Source of the DNA: Chloroflexota bacterium
Lineage (GTDB): Bacteria; Chloroflexota; Dehalococcoidia; Lucifugimonadales; UBA2985
DNA: 36,869 nucleotides
NCBI GenBank assembly: GCA_002717805.1
Contig: PBBS01000005.1
Coordinates: forward strand, 27,904-64,772
Direction of reading: 5' to 3'
The stretch's first letter is position 1; each line of letters starts with the position of its first letter. Positions 15,580 to 23,300 of this stretch are shown piece after piece. Below the pieces are notes generated by a model. The model had not been told where the DNA came from. It searched no databases and saw nothing but the letters and a program-made list of their open reading frames with translations. The position numbers and the translations under genes were made by a program.

Positions 15580-16488
15580 GTGGACTTAGGTATAATTGGT
15601 CTTGGTAGGATGGGGTTGAGTATGTCTATCCGTTTGGTTGGAGATGGGCACAGTGTGGTTGGATATGATAAAGATGCTGTAGTTGCTAAGAACAGCATCG
15701 AATATATTACCAATGTAGCCAGTTCAATAGAGGAATTAATAGATGCACTCCCAGTTCCTAGGATAGTGTGGGTTATGTTACCTTCAGGTGAGCCAACAGA
15801 AAATACATTCCAACAACTGATCGGTATTTTATCTGAGAGCGATATTATTGTAGATGGTGGTAATTGTTATTACAAAGATAGTATTCGTAGGGCAGGTATA
15901 GCTGCAGCCGAGGGTATATATTATCTGGATGCTGGGGTTAGTGGAGGGGTTTCTGGCTTGACCAATGGATACAGCATAATGGTCGGAGGGGATTCAGAAA
16001 GTTTCACAAAAATTGAACCAATATTACAGAGTTTGGCATTCGATAGATCATCTGGTTATGGCCTAGTAGGAAAATCCGGAGCAGGGCATTTCGTAAAGAT
16101 GATACATAACGGCATAGAATATGGGCTCATGCAGGCATACGCAGAAGGGTTTGAATTGCTTTCATCTAAAGAAGATTTATCGCTTGATATGCTACAGATA
16201 TCAGATATATGGCAGAATGGGAGCATAATTAGCTCCAGATTGCTTCATTTCGCTCAAGAGGTTCTAGATGAAGACCCAGGTGTGTATTCCAACGATGGAT
16301 ATGTGGAGGATACAGGTGAGGGAAGGTGGACTGTAATAGAATCTGTTGAGTTGGGTATACCGATCCCTGTGATAAGCTCAGCATTACAACGAAGGTTTAG
16401 ATCTCGGCAGGATCATCCCTACTCCGACCGATTCTTGGCCGCATTGAGGAAGATTTTTGGTGGGCATTCAGTGCGCTCTAAGTTTTAG
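15580..16488 (+). CDS. 6-phosphogluconate dehydrogenase (decarboxylating), short GndA-like form
   Basis: Predicted to oxidise and decarboxylate 6-phosphogluconate to ribulose 5-phosphate, or a related acid. It has the beta-hydroxyacid dehydrogenase Rossmann motif GLGRMG at the N-terminus, the substrate segment GVSGGVSGLTNGYSIMVGG, and the catalytic GKSGAGHFVKMIHNGIEY with the conserved Lys and Asn. At about 302 residues it is the short form of the family, not the 470-residue enzyme. The frame opens at an ATG at 15568 overlapping the SDR stop. The GTG at 15580 has GGAGG 5-6 bases upstream and gives the usual MxLGxIGLGRMG beginning, so I prefer it. Other substrates of the 3-hydroxyacid family are possible. 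Confidence 0.85.
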   Translation: MDLGIIGLGRMGLSMSIRLVGDGHSVVGYDKDAVVAKNSIEYITNVASSIEELIDALPVPRIVWVMLPSGEPTENTFQQLIGILSESDIIVDGGNCYYKDSIRRAGIAAAEGIYYLDAGVSGGVSGLTNGYSIMVGGDSESFTKIEPILQSLAFDRSSGYGLVGKSGAGHFVKMIHNGIEYGLMQAYAEGFELLSSKEDLSLDMLQISDIWQNGSIISSRLLHFAQEVLDEDPGVYSNDGYVEDTGEGRWTVIESVELGIPIPVISSALQRRFRSRQDHPYSDRFLAALRKIFGGHSVRSKF

Positions 16489-16576
16489 TCGTTTGTGAGG
16501 GATGGCAGGAGGAAACTTTCTTGTTCGTCGTTACTATAGAACAGTGTATATATTATGTGTTGCCTTATATTAGTTC

Positions 16577-16632
16577 ACAACTAGAACGTTACTTCACATC
16601 TTTGCTAGCTTACAAAGTCACGCTCTAGTTGT
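16577..16632. repeat. Nested inverted repeat between convergent genes
   Basis: Perfect 9-bp arms ACAACTAGA (16577-16585) and TCTAGTTGT (16624-16632) enclose a second hairpin CTTTG/CAAAG (16600-16604 and 16613-16617). It lies between the convergent GndA-like gene and the Cys-rich gene. There is no T-run on either side. It is probably a weak bidirectional terminator, but this is unproven. Confidence 0.35.
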
Positions 16633-16675
16633 ATTCGTCTTATCTAGTGTATTTTTAGTGTTATTGCCGTATATA

Positions 16676-16873
16676 TTAAGCTACAGCCATATCGTGGCCG
16701 TGGCACATAGGCGATTTTATTCGTCCGCATCCTTTAGGACATTCGAGAACTCCTACTACTGTTCCATCTGGCCTTGTTAAATCTTTGTATTCCAGCTCTG
16801 TCTCACATTTACCACAGTTTATGGGCATAATCTCCATATCACAACTGTCATCTGAGCATACGTACTTAGCCAT
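16676..16873 (-). CDS. Small Cys-rich, zinc-ribbon-like protein of unknown function
   Basis: A 65-residue protein with a good Shine-Dalgarno sequence (CGGAGG 9-10 bases before the ATG) and a TATAAT box upstream at 16950-16955. Cysteines occur as CSDDSC (6, 11), CGKC (20, 23), CPKGC (about 49-53) and a final CHGHDM, with two further His. This layout suggests one or two zinc-binding knuckles. I recognise no functional family. It could be a small metal-binding regulator or a metal store. It is transcribed alone, between a GndA-like gene and a divergent PAC2 gene. Confidence 0.75.
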   Translation of the reverse strand: MAKYVCSDDSCDMEIMPINCGKCETELEYKDLTRPDGTVVGVLECPKGCGRIKSPMCHGHDMAVA

Positions 16874-17035
16874 TGTATTCTACCTCCGTATATATGTGTA
16901 TGATGTCGATTCGTTGTGAGAGCGCACATGTAATGCGCAATCTTGCATCATTATACATGATTAATTAGTGAATATGTGATTCTGAAATATAATCATTAAG
17001 ATTATTTCGATTTGTAGTCATTTTTATGCTAGAAT

Positions 17036-17947
17036 ATGGCTATGAAATTTAGGGGATTTGAACTAAACGAACCTTTGCCAGAACTTCGTTCACCACACGC
17101 CTTCGCGTGCCTGAGACCTTGGGTAGATGTAGGTAGTGTCGGAAGCCTTACGTTTAGGAGTCTGGAAAGGCATTTGAGAGCTGAAGACGTTGGCAAACTT
17201 TCCGAACCTGGCAAATTCTTCGATTTTACGAGGTATAGACCTACTATATACACTGATGCAGAGGGTGAACGGCAAGTTACCGTACCTAACGTATCCGTGA
17301 AGTATGCTAAGGGTTCCGGTGAGAATGATTTGGTTTTTTTGCATTTGCTCGAACCTCACCTAAATGGCGAACTATTTGTACTTTGTATGGTTCAGTTGCT
17401 GAAGAAATTAGGTGTGGAGAGGTACTGTCTAATCGGCGGTATGTACGACTTGGTTCCACATACTAAACCTATAATGGTTACTGGCACGGCTACTGGAGAC
17501 ATGACACTTAAGCAAGTTAGAGGTCTCAATATAAAAGCTAGTACATACGAGGGACCTACAAGTATTGCAGCAATGGTATCACAAGAAGCGTCAAAAGTAG
17601 GTATAGAGACCATGGGTATGATTGCTCATCTTCCTCAATATGCACAACTGGAACAAGATCACACTGGCCGTCTTTCACTGCTTCAGATATTGTGTGAGCT
17701 ATATGATATAGATATGGATTTAGACCGGATTCGCCAAAGGGCAAGGCGGCAATATGACGAGGTAACCTCTGCTATGAATCGCAGCCCAGAGGTTCAAGGA
17801 TTGGTACAAAAATTAGAGCTCGAGTACGATGAGAGAATGGGAATACAAAGCGAATCCAGTGAATCTCAAGGGGAGTCCACTCAGTTGGCCCCGGAGGTTG
17901 AGGATTTCCTAAAGAAGTTAGGCGAGGAGTTTAATCAGAGCTCCTGA
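17036..17947 (+). CDS. PAC2 family protein
   Basis: A 303-residue PAC2-family (proteasome assembly chaperone 2-like) protein. The family fold is shared by archaeal and actinobacterial proteins whose bacterial function is not established. Recognisable segments are FLHLLEPHLNG, the ERYCLIGGMYDLVPHTKP strand, and a C-terminal acidic helical tail with PEVEDFLKKLGEEF. No proteasome genes are in view. The start at 17036 has no Shine-Dalgarno sequence, and a TAGAAT box (17030-17035) abuts it. Transcription would then begin at about 17042, where a second in-frame ATG lies, so a leaderless mRNA is possible. It is convergent with ffh, 9 bases apart. Confidence 0.85.
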   Translation: MAMKFRGFELNEPLPELRSPHAFACLRPWVDVGSVGSLTFRSLERHLRAEDVGKLSEPGKFFDFTRYRPTIYTDAEGERQVTVPNVSVKYAKGSGENDLVFLHLLEPHLNGELFVLCMVQLLKKLGVERYCLIGGMYDLVPHTKPIMVTGTATGDMTLKQVRGLNIKASTYEGPTSIAAMVSQEASKVGIETMGMIAHLPQYAQLEQDHTGRLSLLQILCELYDIDMDLDRIRQRARRQYDEVTSAMNRSPEVQGLVQKLELEYDERMGIQSESSESQGESTQLAPEVEDFLKKLGEEFNQSS

Positions 17948-17956
17948 TGTAGGATA

Positions 17957-19288
17957 TTACCGGAACAAACCAGCGAGGTTACGTGGGATTTTACCAGAAG
18001 AGATCTGTTTCATCATTCTCTGCATCTGTTTGAATTGATTCAAAAGCTGGTTTACGTCATAAGGAGTAGTTCCACTGCCAGTCGCAATTCTCCTTCTCCT
18101 GCTGCCCTTGATTATATCTGGACGATTCCTCTCAGCAGGGGTCATTGAATATATTATTGCTTCAACTTTCTTAAGTCCTTTACCATCTGCGTCCTCAGTC
18201 GATAGTTTTCTTGATATGGAAGAGAATCCAGGCACCATGTCTAATATTTGTCCGACAGATCCCATCTTTTGGATCTGTTGTATTTGTTGTAAAAAATCTT
18301 CTAGAGTGAGCGAAGACTTTCGCATCTTCTGCTCAAGATTTTGCATTTGCTTATGATCGAATGCCTCTTGGGCCCGTTCTACTAGAGTTAAAACATCCCC
18401 CATACCTAGTATACGAGATGCCATCCTCTCAGGATGGAAAGCTTCTAGTGCATCTGTTTTCTCTCCAGTTCCGATAAATTTTATTGGGAGATTGGTCATT
18501 TGAGATATGGACAAGGCTGCTCCACCTCGGGCATCTCCGTCAAGTTTTGTCATTATTAGCCCGGTGAGTTCAATAGAATCATGAAACCCCTGAGCTGAGG
18601 ATATTGCGTCTTGACCGGTCATGCTATCTACTACCATAAGGGTTTCTGATGGATTCAGAGATTTCTTGATATCTTGTAACTCACGCATTAATTCTGAATC
18701 TATATGAAGTCTTCCACCAGTGTCTACAAGTACCCACGTAGCTTCGACGTGTTTAGCCTTTGCAATCCCATTTTGAACCAATTTTATTGGGTCGGTTTCG
18801 GACCTATCTGAGTACACTGATATATCAAGCTGTTTTCCTAGTGTCTCTAGCTGGTCTATTGCGGCAGGTCGTCTAAGGTCAGCCGCAATCATCATGACCT
18901 TATTGCCACTTCTTTTTAGGTTTAATGATAATTTTGCAGCAGTAGTTGTTTTACCCGATCCCTGTAAGCCTACGAGCATTAGTACATTTGGGGTTTGATT
19001 GCCACCGCTCAGAGTTGATGACTCAGTACCTAGAATAGAAGTCATCTCCTCATGTACTATCTTTATGATCTGTTGACCAGGACTAATACTTTCGAGAACA
19101 TCTTTGCCTATGCTTCTGGCCTTGACATCATCTATAAACTTACGTGTTACGCGGAAATTCACATCTGCTTCGAGGAGAGCTAGACGAACTTCCTTAAGGC
19201 CTTCTTCCAGATCCTTTTCTGTAATCCTGCCCTTGTTTTGGAATCTGGAGAATACAGAAGTCAGTTTATCTGATAGTGCTTCAAACAA
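17957..19288 (-). CDS. ffh: Signal recognition particle protein Ffh
   Basis: SRP54 GTPase that binds signal sequences and 4.5S RNA and targets nascent membrane proteins to FtsY. The 443 residues comprise an N-terminal helical bundle (1-90), a G domain with GLQGSGKTTTAAKL at about 107-120, DTGGRL and TKLDGDARGG, and the methionine-rich M domain (about 320-443) with RRRRIATGSGT and a QMQRMMKQ helix. The start is a TTG, supported by GGAGG 8 bases upstream. The product begins MFEALSDKL as expected. A promoter lies at 19314-19342. Confidence 0.96.
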   Translation of the reverse strand: MFEALSDKLTSVFSRFQNKGRITEKDLEEGLKEVRLALLEADVNFRVTRKFIDDVKARSIGKDVLESISPGQQIIKIVHEEMTSILGTESSTLSGGNQTPNVLMLVGLQGSGKTTTAAKLSLNLKRSGNKVMMIAADLRRPAAIDQLETLGKQLDISVYSDRSETDPIKLVQNGIAKAKHVEATWVLVDTGGRLHIDSELMRELQDIKKSLNPSETLMVVDSMTGQDAISSAQGFHDSIELTGLIMTKLDGDARGGAALSISQMTNLPIKFIGTGEKTDALEAFHPERMASRILGMGDVLTLVERAQEAFDHKQMQNLEQKMRKSSLTLEDFLQQIQQIQKMGSVGQILDMVPGFSSISRKLSTEDADGKGLKKVEAIIYSMTPAERNRPDIIKGSRRRRIATGSGTTPYDVNQLLNQFKQMQRMMKQISSGKIPRNLAGLFR

Positions 19289-19313
19289 AGTTCAAACCTC
19301 CACTGTTTCGTAT

Positions 19314-19342
19314 ATTCTAAGGCATTTATCATCAATGTCCAA
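19314..19342 (-). promoter_or_regulatory. Promoter of ffh
   Basis: On the minus strand TTGGAC (19337-19342), a 17-base spacer and TAGAAT (19314-19319). The predicted start gives a leader of about 20 bases that still contains the GGAGG site of ffh. Confidence 0.65.
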
Positions 19343-19355
19343 GCCTCGTATATCA

Positions 19356-19384
19356 TTGACTATGGGATATATGCACTGTAAACT
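19356..19384 (+). promoter_or_regulatory. Promoter of the TPP riboswitch transcript
   Basis: TTGACT (19356-19361), a 17-base spacer and TAAACT (19379-19384). The predicted start near 19391 is about 23 bases before the TPP riboswitch. It is back-to-back with the ffh promoter. Confidence 0.65.
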
Positions 19385-19413
19385 TTCGTCTACAAAGAGG
19401 TTATCGAATTGTT

Positions 19414-19507
19414 TAAGGGGAGCTTGCGTCTATGCAGGCTGAGAGGCTCCGCAACAAATGGAGCGACCCTAGTTAACCTGATCTGGGTAATGCCAGCGGA
19501 GGTAGTA
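19414..19507 (+). ncRNA. TPP riboswitch (THI element)
   Basis: The thi-box core is plain. It opens AAGGGGAGCTTGCG, followed by GCAGGCTGAGAGG with the CTGAGA pyrimidine-sensing motif. Then comes GACCCTAGTTAACCTGATCTGG, and finally GGTAATGCCAGCGGAGGTAGT carrying the pyrophosphate helix. It sits directly before a terminator hairpin and a transporter-thiD operon. It should switch these genes off when thiamine pyrophosphate is abundant. Confidence 0.95.
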
Positions 19508-19525
19508 TCTTATGATGACATCCTT

Positions 19526-19566
19526 AGAAAGTGGGCCACAGGATTACCGTGGGTCCACTTTTTTTT
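19526..19566 (+). terminator. Expression-platform terminator of the TPP riboswitch
   Basis: AAAGTGGGCC (19526-19535) pairs with GGTCCACTTT (19550-19559) with one G-U, and can extend by two pairs past a bulge. A run of T follows, about ten bases to 19566. Its place right after the aptamer points to transcriptional control. Confidence 0.9.
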
Positions 19567-19597
19567 GTCGAATATTTGATAGTTCCGGAGTTAATTT

Positions 19598-21049
19598 ATG
19601 GGCGTTATAGTGTTGATTCTTGGCATATCGGCAGGCTTCGGTGTATTGGGTTATTGGTACTCTAGGAACTCTATTGGCAATGTACAGGAATATATAGTCG
19701 TCAGAAATAGTATAGGCTCTGGTTTATCTATTGCTACATTCGTGGCCACTGGCATCGGGGCATGGATATTGTTTGCCCCTACAGAAACAGCCATAAATTT
19801 TGGATTAGTTGCTCTAATTGGATATGCTATTGGGGGGGCCAGTCCGCTCATTGCTTTTTGGTTCTTGGGTCCTAGGCTAAGGTATCTAATGCCTAATGGT
19901 AATACACTTGCAGAATATGTCAGTAAGAGATTTGGAGGCAAGGCAAAGGTTCTAATCCTTGCTGTTATGGTATTTTATATGTTTGTATTCTTGACTGCAG
20001 AATTGACAGCGGTTGGTCAGACAGTCAGACTAATTGCTCCAGACATAAGTATGATTCTTATCGTTTCGATAGTCGGTTTGGTTACTACTGCATACACTAG
20101 TTATGGCGGGTTAAGAGCTTCAATATTCACAGATGGAATCCAATTCTTAATCATATTGCCATTGTTAATCGTATTGTTTTTAGCAACTGTATATGCTCTG
20201 GGCGGTCCTTCGGATATTATAAATGAAGTTCGAGTAAATGCACCGGATAAACTTGACCTAGGGAATACTACTGGTATTGCCACTGCTGTTTCTCTAATAA
20301 TAGCAGTACTAGCGGCTAACCTTTTTCATCAAGGATACTGGCAGAGAATATTCTCTGCAGTTGATGATGAGAGCTTGAAGAAATCTTTGACGATTTCCTC
20401 AATAATTGTGATACCTATAGTATTGATTGCAGGGTCATTTGGTTTGATAGCTCTGAGTGATACTGAAGCCTTTGCCGGTATTCCAGCTATCGCTATGTTC
20501 GAAATAGTTGGGAGCGAATTACCAGACTTAGTTGGTATATTGATCATACTCCTCGTGATTGCATTGGTAATGAGTAGCATGGACACTTTGTTAAATGGTA
20601 TAGCATCTTTATTAATATACGAGATATCTGATATGAGCAGATCTGCTCAAGTGTTGACGACCTCAAGAACAATAACATTCTTGTTACTGATTCCAGCTAT
20701 AATCATAGCATCTAGGGAATTTAGCGTTTTATACATGTTCTTCATAGCGGATTTGGTTGCAGCAGGTTTCATATATCCAGTATTCCGAGGTATGTATTCA
20801 AAGTTGACCAAAGGATGGATGGTTATATCCTCAGGTTTCTTGGGAATATTAGTAAGTCTGATATTTTTCCCCAAATCAGATTGGTCAGGGGTAGTATTGC
20901 AGGTATCGAGTCTTAACACCTCACCAAGCCTTATGAATAGTTTCTTGTCATGTTTGTTAATATCTGTATGCACCATTTTGGTATTGGAGTATATTGGTAA
21001 GCGTTATTCCACAAGTGCAGACTATGACTTTGAAGATTTGAGAGAATAG
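19598..21049 (+). CDS. Sodium:solute symporter under TPP control, probable thiamine-precursor transporter (ThiV-like)
   Basis: A 483-residue SSS-family (PutP-like) membrane protein with about 13 hydrophobic helices. Conserved segments are GLSIATFVATGIGAW, an early LAEYVSKRFGGKAK loop typical of the family, TAYTSYGGLRASIFTDGIQF and HQGYWQRIFSA. CGGAG precedes the ATG by about 8 bases. The gene lies behind a TPP riboswitch and 12 bases before thiD, so the substrate is probably thiamine or its pyrimidine part (HMP), not proline or glucose. The SAR11 gene thiV, also an SSS protein behind a TPP riboswitch, is the closest described arrangement. Substrate is inference from context. Confidence 0.88.
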   Translation: MGVIVLILGISAGFGVLGYWYSRNSIGNVQEYIVVRNSIGSGLSIATFVATGIGAWILFAPTETAINFGLVALIGYAIGGASPLIAFWFLGPRLRYLMPNGNTLAEYVSKRFGGKAKVLILAVMVFYMFVFLTAELTAVGQTVRLIAPDISMILIVSIVGLVTTAYTSYGGLRASIFTDGIQFLIILPLLIVLFLATVYALGGPSDIINEVRVNAPDKLDLGNTTGIATAVSLIIAVLAANLFHQGYWQRIFSAVDDESLKKSLTISSIIVIPIVLIAGSFGLIALSDTEAFAGIPAIAMFEIVGSELPDLVGILIILLVIALVMSSMDTLLNGIASLLIYEISDMSRSAQVLTTSRTITFLLLIPAIIIASREFSVLYMFFIADLVAAGFIYPVFRGMYSKLTKGWMVISSGFLGILVSLIFFPKSDWSGVVLQVSSLNTSPSLMNSFLSCLLISVCTILVLEYIGKRYSTSADYDFEDLRE

Positions 21050-21061
21050 ATCGGGATTAGT

Positions 21062-21868
21062 ATGAATAAATTCTCAAGTAATATTCCTAGGGTAATAACA
21101 ATTGCCGGATCAGATTCCGGTGGGGGAGCCGGCATTCAGGCTGATCTTAAAACATTCGGAGCAAATGGGGTCTATGGAACATCAGCGATAACTGCGATTA
21201 CGGCTCAAAATACTGTGGGTGTACAGGCTATTCTTGGTGTCCCACTAAATGTGATCGAAGCACAGATAGATTCTGTGTTTACTGATATTGGTACTGATGC
21301 AGTCAAAATAGGGATGTTAGGGAACGTTGACACTATAAATTTAGTAGCAGATAAGATAGTTGAGTATTCCCTTGATAACGTAGTGCTTGATCCTGTCATG
21401 ATAGCTAAAGGTGGAGATAGACTTATAGAGCCAGATGCTATTCAGGCAATGATAGAGCGTCTTCTAGTATTGGCCACGATTGTAACTCCAAACTTACCAG
21501 AGGCAGCTGTATTACTAAATCGTTCCATCGATTCATTAGATGATGCACGTCAGGCTGCAATAGATATAATGAGTATGGGTCCTAAGAATGTAGTCGTTAA
21601 GGGAGGCCATCTAACTGGATCTGCAGTCGATGTGCTGTACGATGGAGATAGCTTAATCGAGTTTGAAAATGTAAGATTGGAGACCAAGAACACACATGGC
21701 ACTGGTTGCACATTCTCATCTGCTATAGCTGCTAACTTAGCAAAAGGCATGTCTATTAGAAGTGCTGTTGAGAAAGCAAAGGATTATGTTTTTGAGGCGA
21801 TAATGGGATCACACAGTATAGGGCATGGGCATGGACCGCTCAATCATATGTACAAATTAGACCTCTAG
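21062..21868 (+). CDS. thiD: Hydroxymethylpyrimidine/phosphomethylpyrimidine kinase ThiD
   Basis: Ribokinase-fold enzyme that phosphorylates HMP twice to HMP-PP for thiamine phosphate synthesis; 268 residues. It has the N-terminal GSDSGGGAGIQADLKTF motif, a central DPVMIAKGGDRL segment and the anion-hole motif NTHGTGCTFSSAIAANLAKG with the catalytic Asp replaced in the usual way by a Cys-containing loop of ThiD enzymes. It follows the transporter by 12 bases in the same TPP-riboswitch transcript. No thiC or thiE is in the window, which points to salvage of imported pyrimidine here. It overlaps the convergent flavodoxin-like gene by 4 bases. Confidence 0.95.
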   Translation: MNKFSSNIPRVITIAGSDSGGGAGIQADLKTFGANGVYGTSAITAITAQNTVGVQAILGVPLNVIEAQIDSVFTDIGTDAVKIGMLGNVDTINLVADKIVEYSLDNVVLDPVMIAKGGDRLIEPDAIQAMIERLLVLATIVTPNLPEAAVLLNRSIDSLDDARQAAIDIMSMGPKNVVVKGGHLTGSAVDVLYDGDSLIEFENVRLETKNTHGTGCTFSSAIAANLAKGMSIRSAVEKAKDYVFEAIMGSHSIGHGHGPLNHMYKLDL

Positions 21869-22392
21869 AATATAGAAGTCATCCCACCATCTTTCAGGTA
21901 ATTTGCCATCTGGGCTGCTCTACTACCTAATACTTTGGCCTGTTCTTCGTCATCTGGACTCATATTGCCGAAGACGGTTGCTCCGTAAAACGATCCAGAT
22001 ACAGACATTCTATCGCTCCATGGGAGTCCGACTATAAGCATGCCCCAAGAAAGGCCCCAGTGGAGCAAGGAGAGGAGAGTGAATTCTGTACCAGATGACT
22101 GACCCCATCCAGCAGTAAAAGCGGCACAGATCTTACCTTCAAGGAGACCTTCTCTACCTAAGTCTGACATGTCATCGAGCCAGGACTTCAGCCTTCCTGT
22201 TATGCCGTTCCAGTTAGGGGTGCCAAGTATTATAGAGTCAGCGTCAAGCAAATCTTCTGGCGATGCCGAGTTTAAGTCTCGTACCATAGCTTGGGCTCCC
22301 TGTATCCTTCCAACACCTTCAGCTACCGCTTGTGCAAGTGATTCGACCTGATTTCCTTGGTTATCGTAAAGAATTAGTACGTTTACGCTCAT
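21865..22392 (-). CDS. Flavodoxin-like NAD(P)H:quinone reductase/FMN protein (WrbA-like)
   Basis: A 175-residue flavodoxin-fold protein. The N-terminus (VLILYDNQGNQVESLAQAVAEGV) is the FMN phosphate-binding strand-loop, with the Ser/Thr-rich loop replaced by YDNQGN. The middle segment (ILGTPNWNGITGRLKSWLDD) is the family's second flavin loop, and AAFTAGWGQSSGTEFTL follows as in WrbA-type proteins. A role in two-electron quinone or flavin redox chemistry is likely; the partner is unknown. AAGGAG lies 6-7 bases before the ATG. A 37-codon zinc-ribbon gene ends 12 bases upstream, so they form one operon. Confidence 0.85.
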   Translation of the reverse strand: MSVNVLILYDNQGNQVESLAQAVAEGVGRIQGAQAMVRDLNSASPEDLLDADSIILGTPNWNGITGRLKSWLDDMSDLGREGLLEGKICAAFTAGWGQSSGTEFTLLSLLHWGLSWGMLIVGLPWSDRMSVSGSFYGATVFGNMSPDDEEQAKVLGSRAAQMANYLKDGGMTSIF

Positions 22393-22404
22393 AAAAAACT
22401 CCTT

Positions 22405-22518
22405 CTAGGGATCTGAACAATCTCTAGTGTAGCCGCAGTTAGTACATCGCAATTTGCAATTTAGGTTTAATACCTTGCCGTTGCATATCTCACACTGTGT
22501 GTTCGTATCTTTGTACAT
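22405..22518 (-). CDS. 37-residue zinc-ribbon mini-protein
   Basis: A short frame from the ATG at 22518 to a TAG at 22405. The product begins MYKDTNTQCEIC and ends RCTNCGYTRDCSDP. The pairs CEIC (9, 12) and CTNC (24 or 25 onward), with further Cys at NCKLRC and DCSDP, make a compact zinc-ribbon. The terminal NCGYTRDCSDP-like ending is one I associate with small zinc-ribbon proteins of bacteria, but I know no function. There is no strong Shine-Dalgarno sequence. Its stop is 12 bases before the flavodoxin-like start, and the AAGGAG of that gene overlaps the stop, so co-translation is likely. Too short for many gene callers. Confidence 0.7.
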   Translation of the reverse strand: MYKDTNTQCEICNGKVLNLNCKLRCTNCGYTRDCSDP

Positions 22519-22653
22519 TATCGCACTACTTATAGATTCTATATTCCCAGTATATCAGAGCTACTATAAGTGGTTCAACTTAACAATTTACTGTGATCTA
22601 TTAACATATGGAATAATTAGATACCATTCAGTTATCAATTACTAATACTTCAA

Positions 22654-22682
22654 TTGCGCTGAATAGATTGTGCTGATAGAAT
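22654..22682 (+). promoter_or_regulatory. Promoter of the dcd-rib operon
   Basis: TTGCGC (22654-22659), a 17-base spacer and TAGAAT (22677-22682). The predicted start is near 22689, about 34 bases before the dcd ATG, leaving no room for an FMN riboswitch. Between 22519 and 22653 I see only AT-rich sequence without clear features. Confidence 0.55.
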
Positions 22683-22722
22683 CAAGCTCATATTAGCAGT
22701 AAGTAAGTTCGTGGAGGTATAC

Positions 22723-23295
22723 ATGGTCCTGAGTGATCGCACCATAAAAGAAGAGATTGATAGTGGAAGAATAATAATAGATCCTTTGGGAGAATCCTGT
22801 ATACAACCGGCCAGCGTTGACTTGCACCTAGATAATAAGCTATTGGTCTTTCGTAACGCTAGGCAGCCATACATAGATGTGAGAAAAGATCTGCCTGATC
22901 TGACAGAGGTGGAGGAAATAGCAGGCGATACTGCGTTTATACTCCATCCAGGTGAATTTGTATTGGCCAGTACACTAGAATACGTTGGATTGCCAGATGA
23001 TCTAGTTGCTAGGTTGGAAGGTAAAAGCTCATTGGGGAGAATAGGGCTTCTGATTCATTCTACAGCTGGGTATGTTGATCCCGGATGGAAAGGTCATTTG
23101 ACTCTAGAATTGAGTAACGTTGCTAACTTACCAGTTACTCTTTACTACGGTATGAAAATAGGTCAGATATCCTTTCTTAGACTGACTACTCCTGCAGATG
23201 TACCGTATGGTTCTCCTGAATTGGGAAGTAAGTATCAAGGACAGACTGAACCTACTGCCACTCGCTTCTATAAGGATTTCTCTAAGGAGAGATAG
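22723..23295 (+). CDS. dcd: dCTP deaminase Dcd
   Basis: Deaminates dCTP to dUTP in the dTTP pathway; trimeric cytoplasmic enzyme, 190 residues. Family motifs are MVLSDRTIKEEIDSGR at the N-terminus, IQPASVDLHLDN, and SSLGRIGLLIHSTAGYVDPGWKGHLTLELSN, which holds the active-site Ser, Arg and the Glu of LELSN. A bifunctional deaminase/dUTPase cannot be ruled out. A GTG at 22711 is in frame but lies in the Shine-Dalgarno region; GGAGG sits 5-6 bases before the ATG at 22723. First gene of the riboflavin operon, 5 bases before ribD. Confidence 0.95.
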   Translation: MVLSDRTIKEEIDSGRIIIDPLGESCIQPASVDLHLDNKLLVFRNARQPYIDVRKDLPDLTEVEEIAGDTAFILHPGEFVLASTLEYVGLPDDLVARLEGKSSLGRIGLLIHSTAGYVDPGWKGHLTLELSNVANLPVTLYYGMKIGQISFLRLTTPADVPYGSPELGSKYQGQTEPTATRFYKDFSKER

Positions 23296-23300
23296 AGTTT

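Noticed and set aside
16922-16938. GCGCA/TGCGC short inverted repeat as an operator
   Set aside because: Only 5-bp arms and not placed over a clear promoter box; too weak to list.
22519-22722. FMN riboswitch before the riboflavin operon
   Set aside because: No RFN core sequence is visible, and the promoter at 22654-22682 leaves only about 34 bases of leader.
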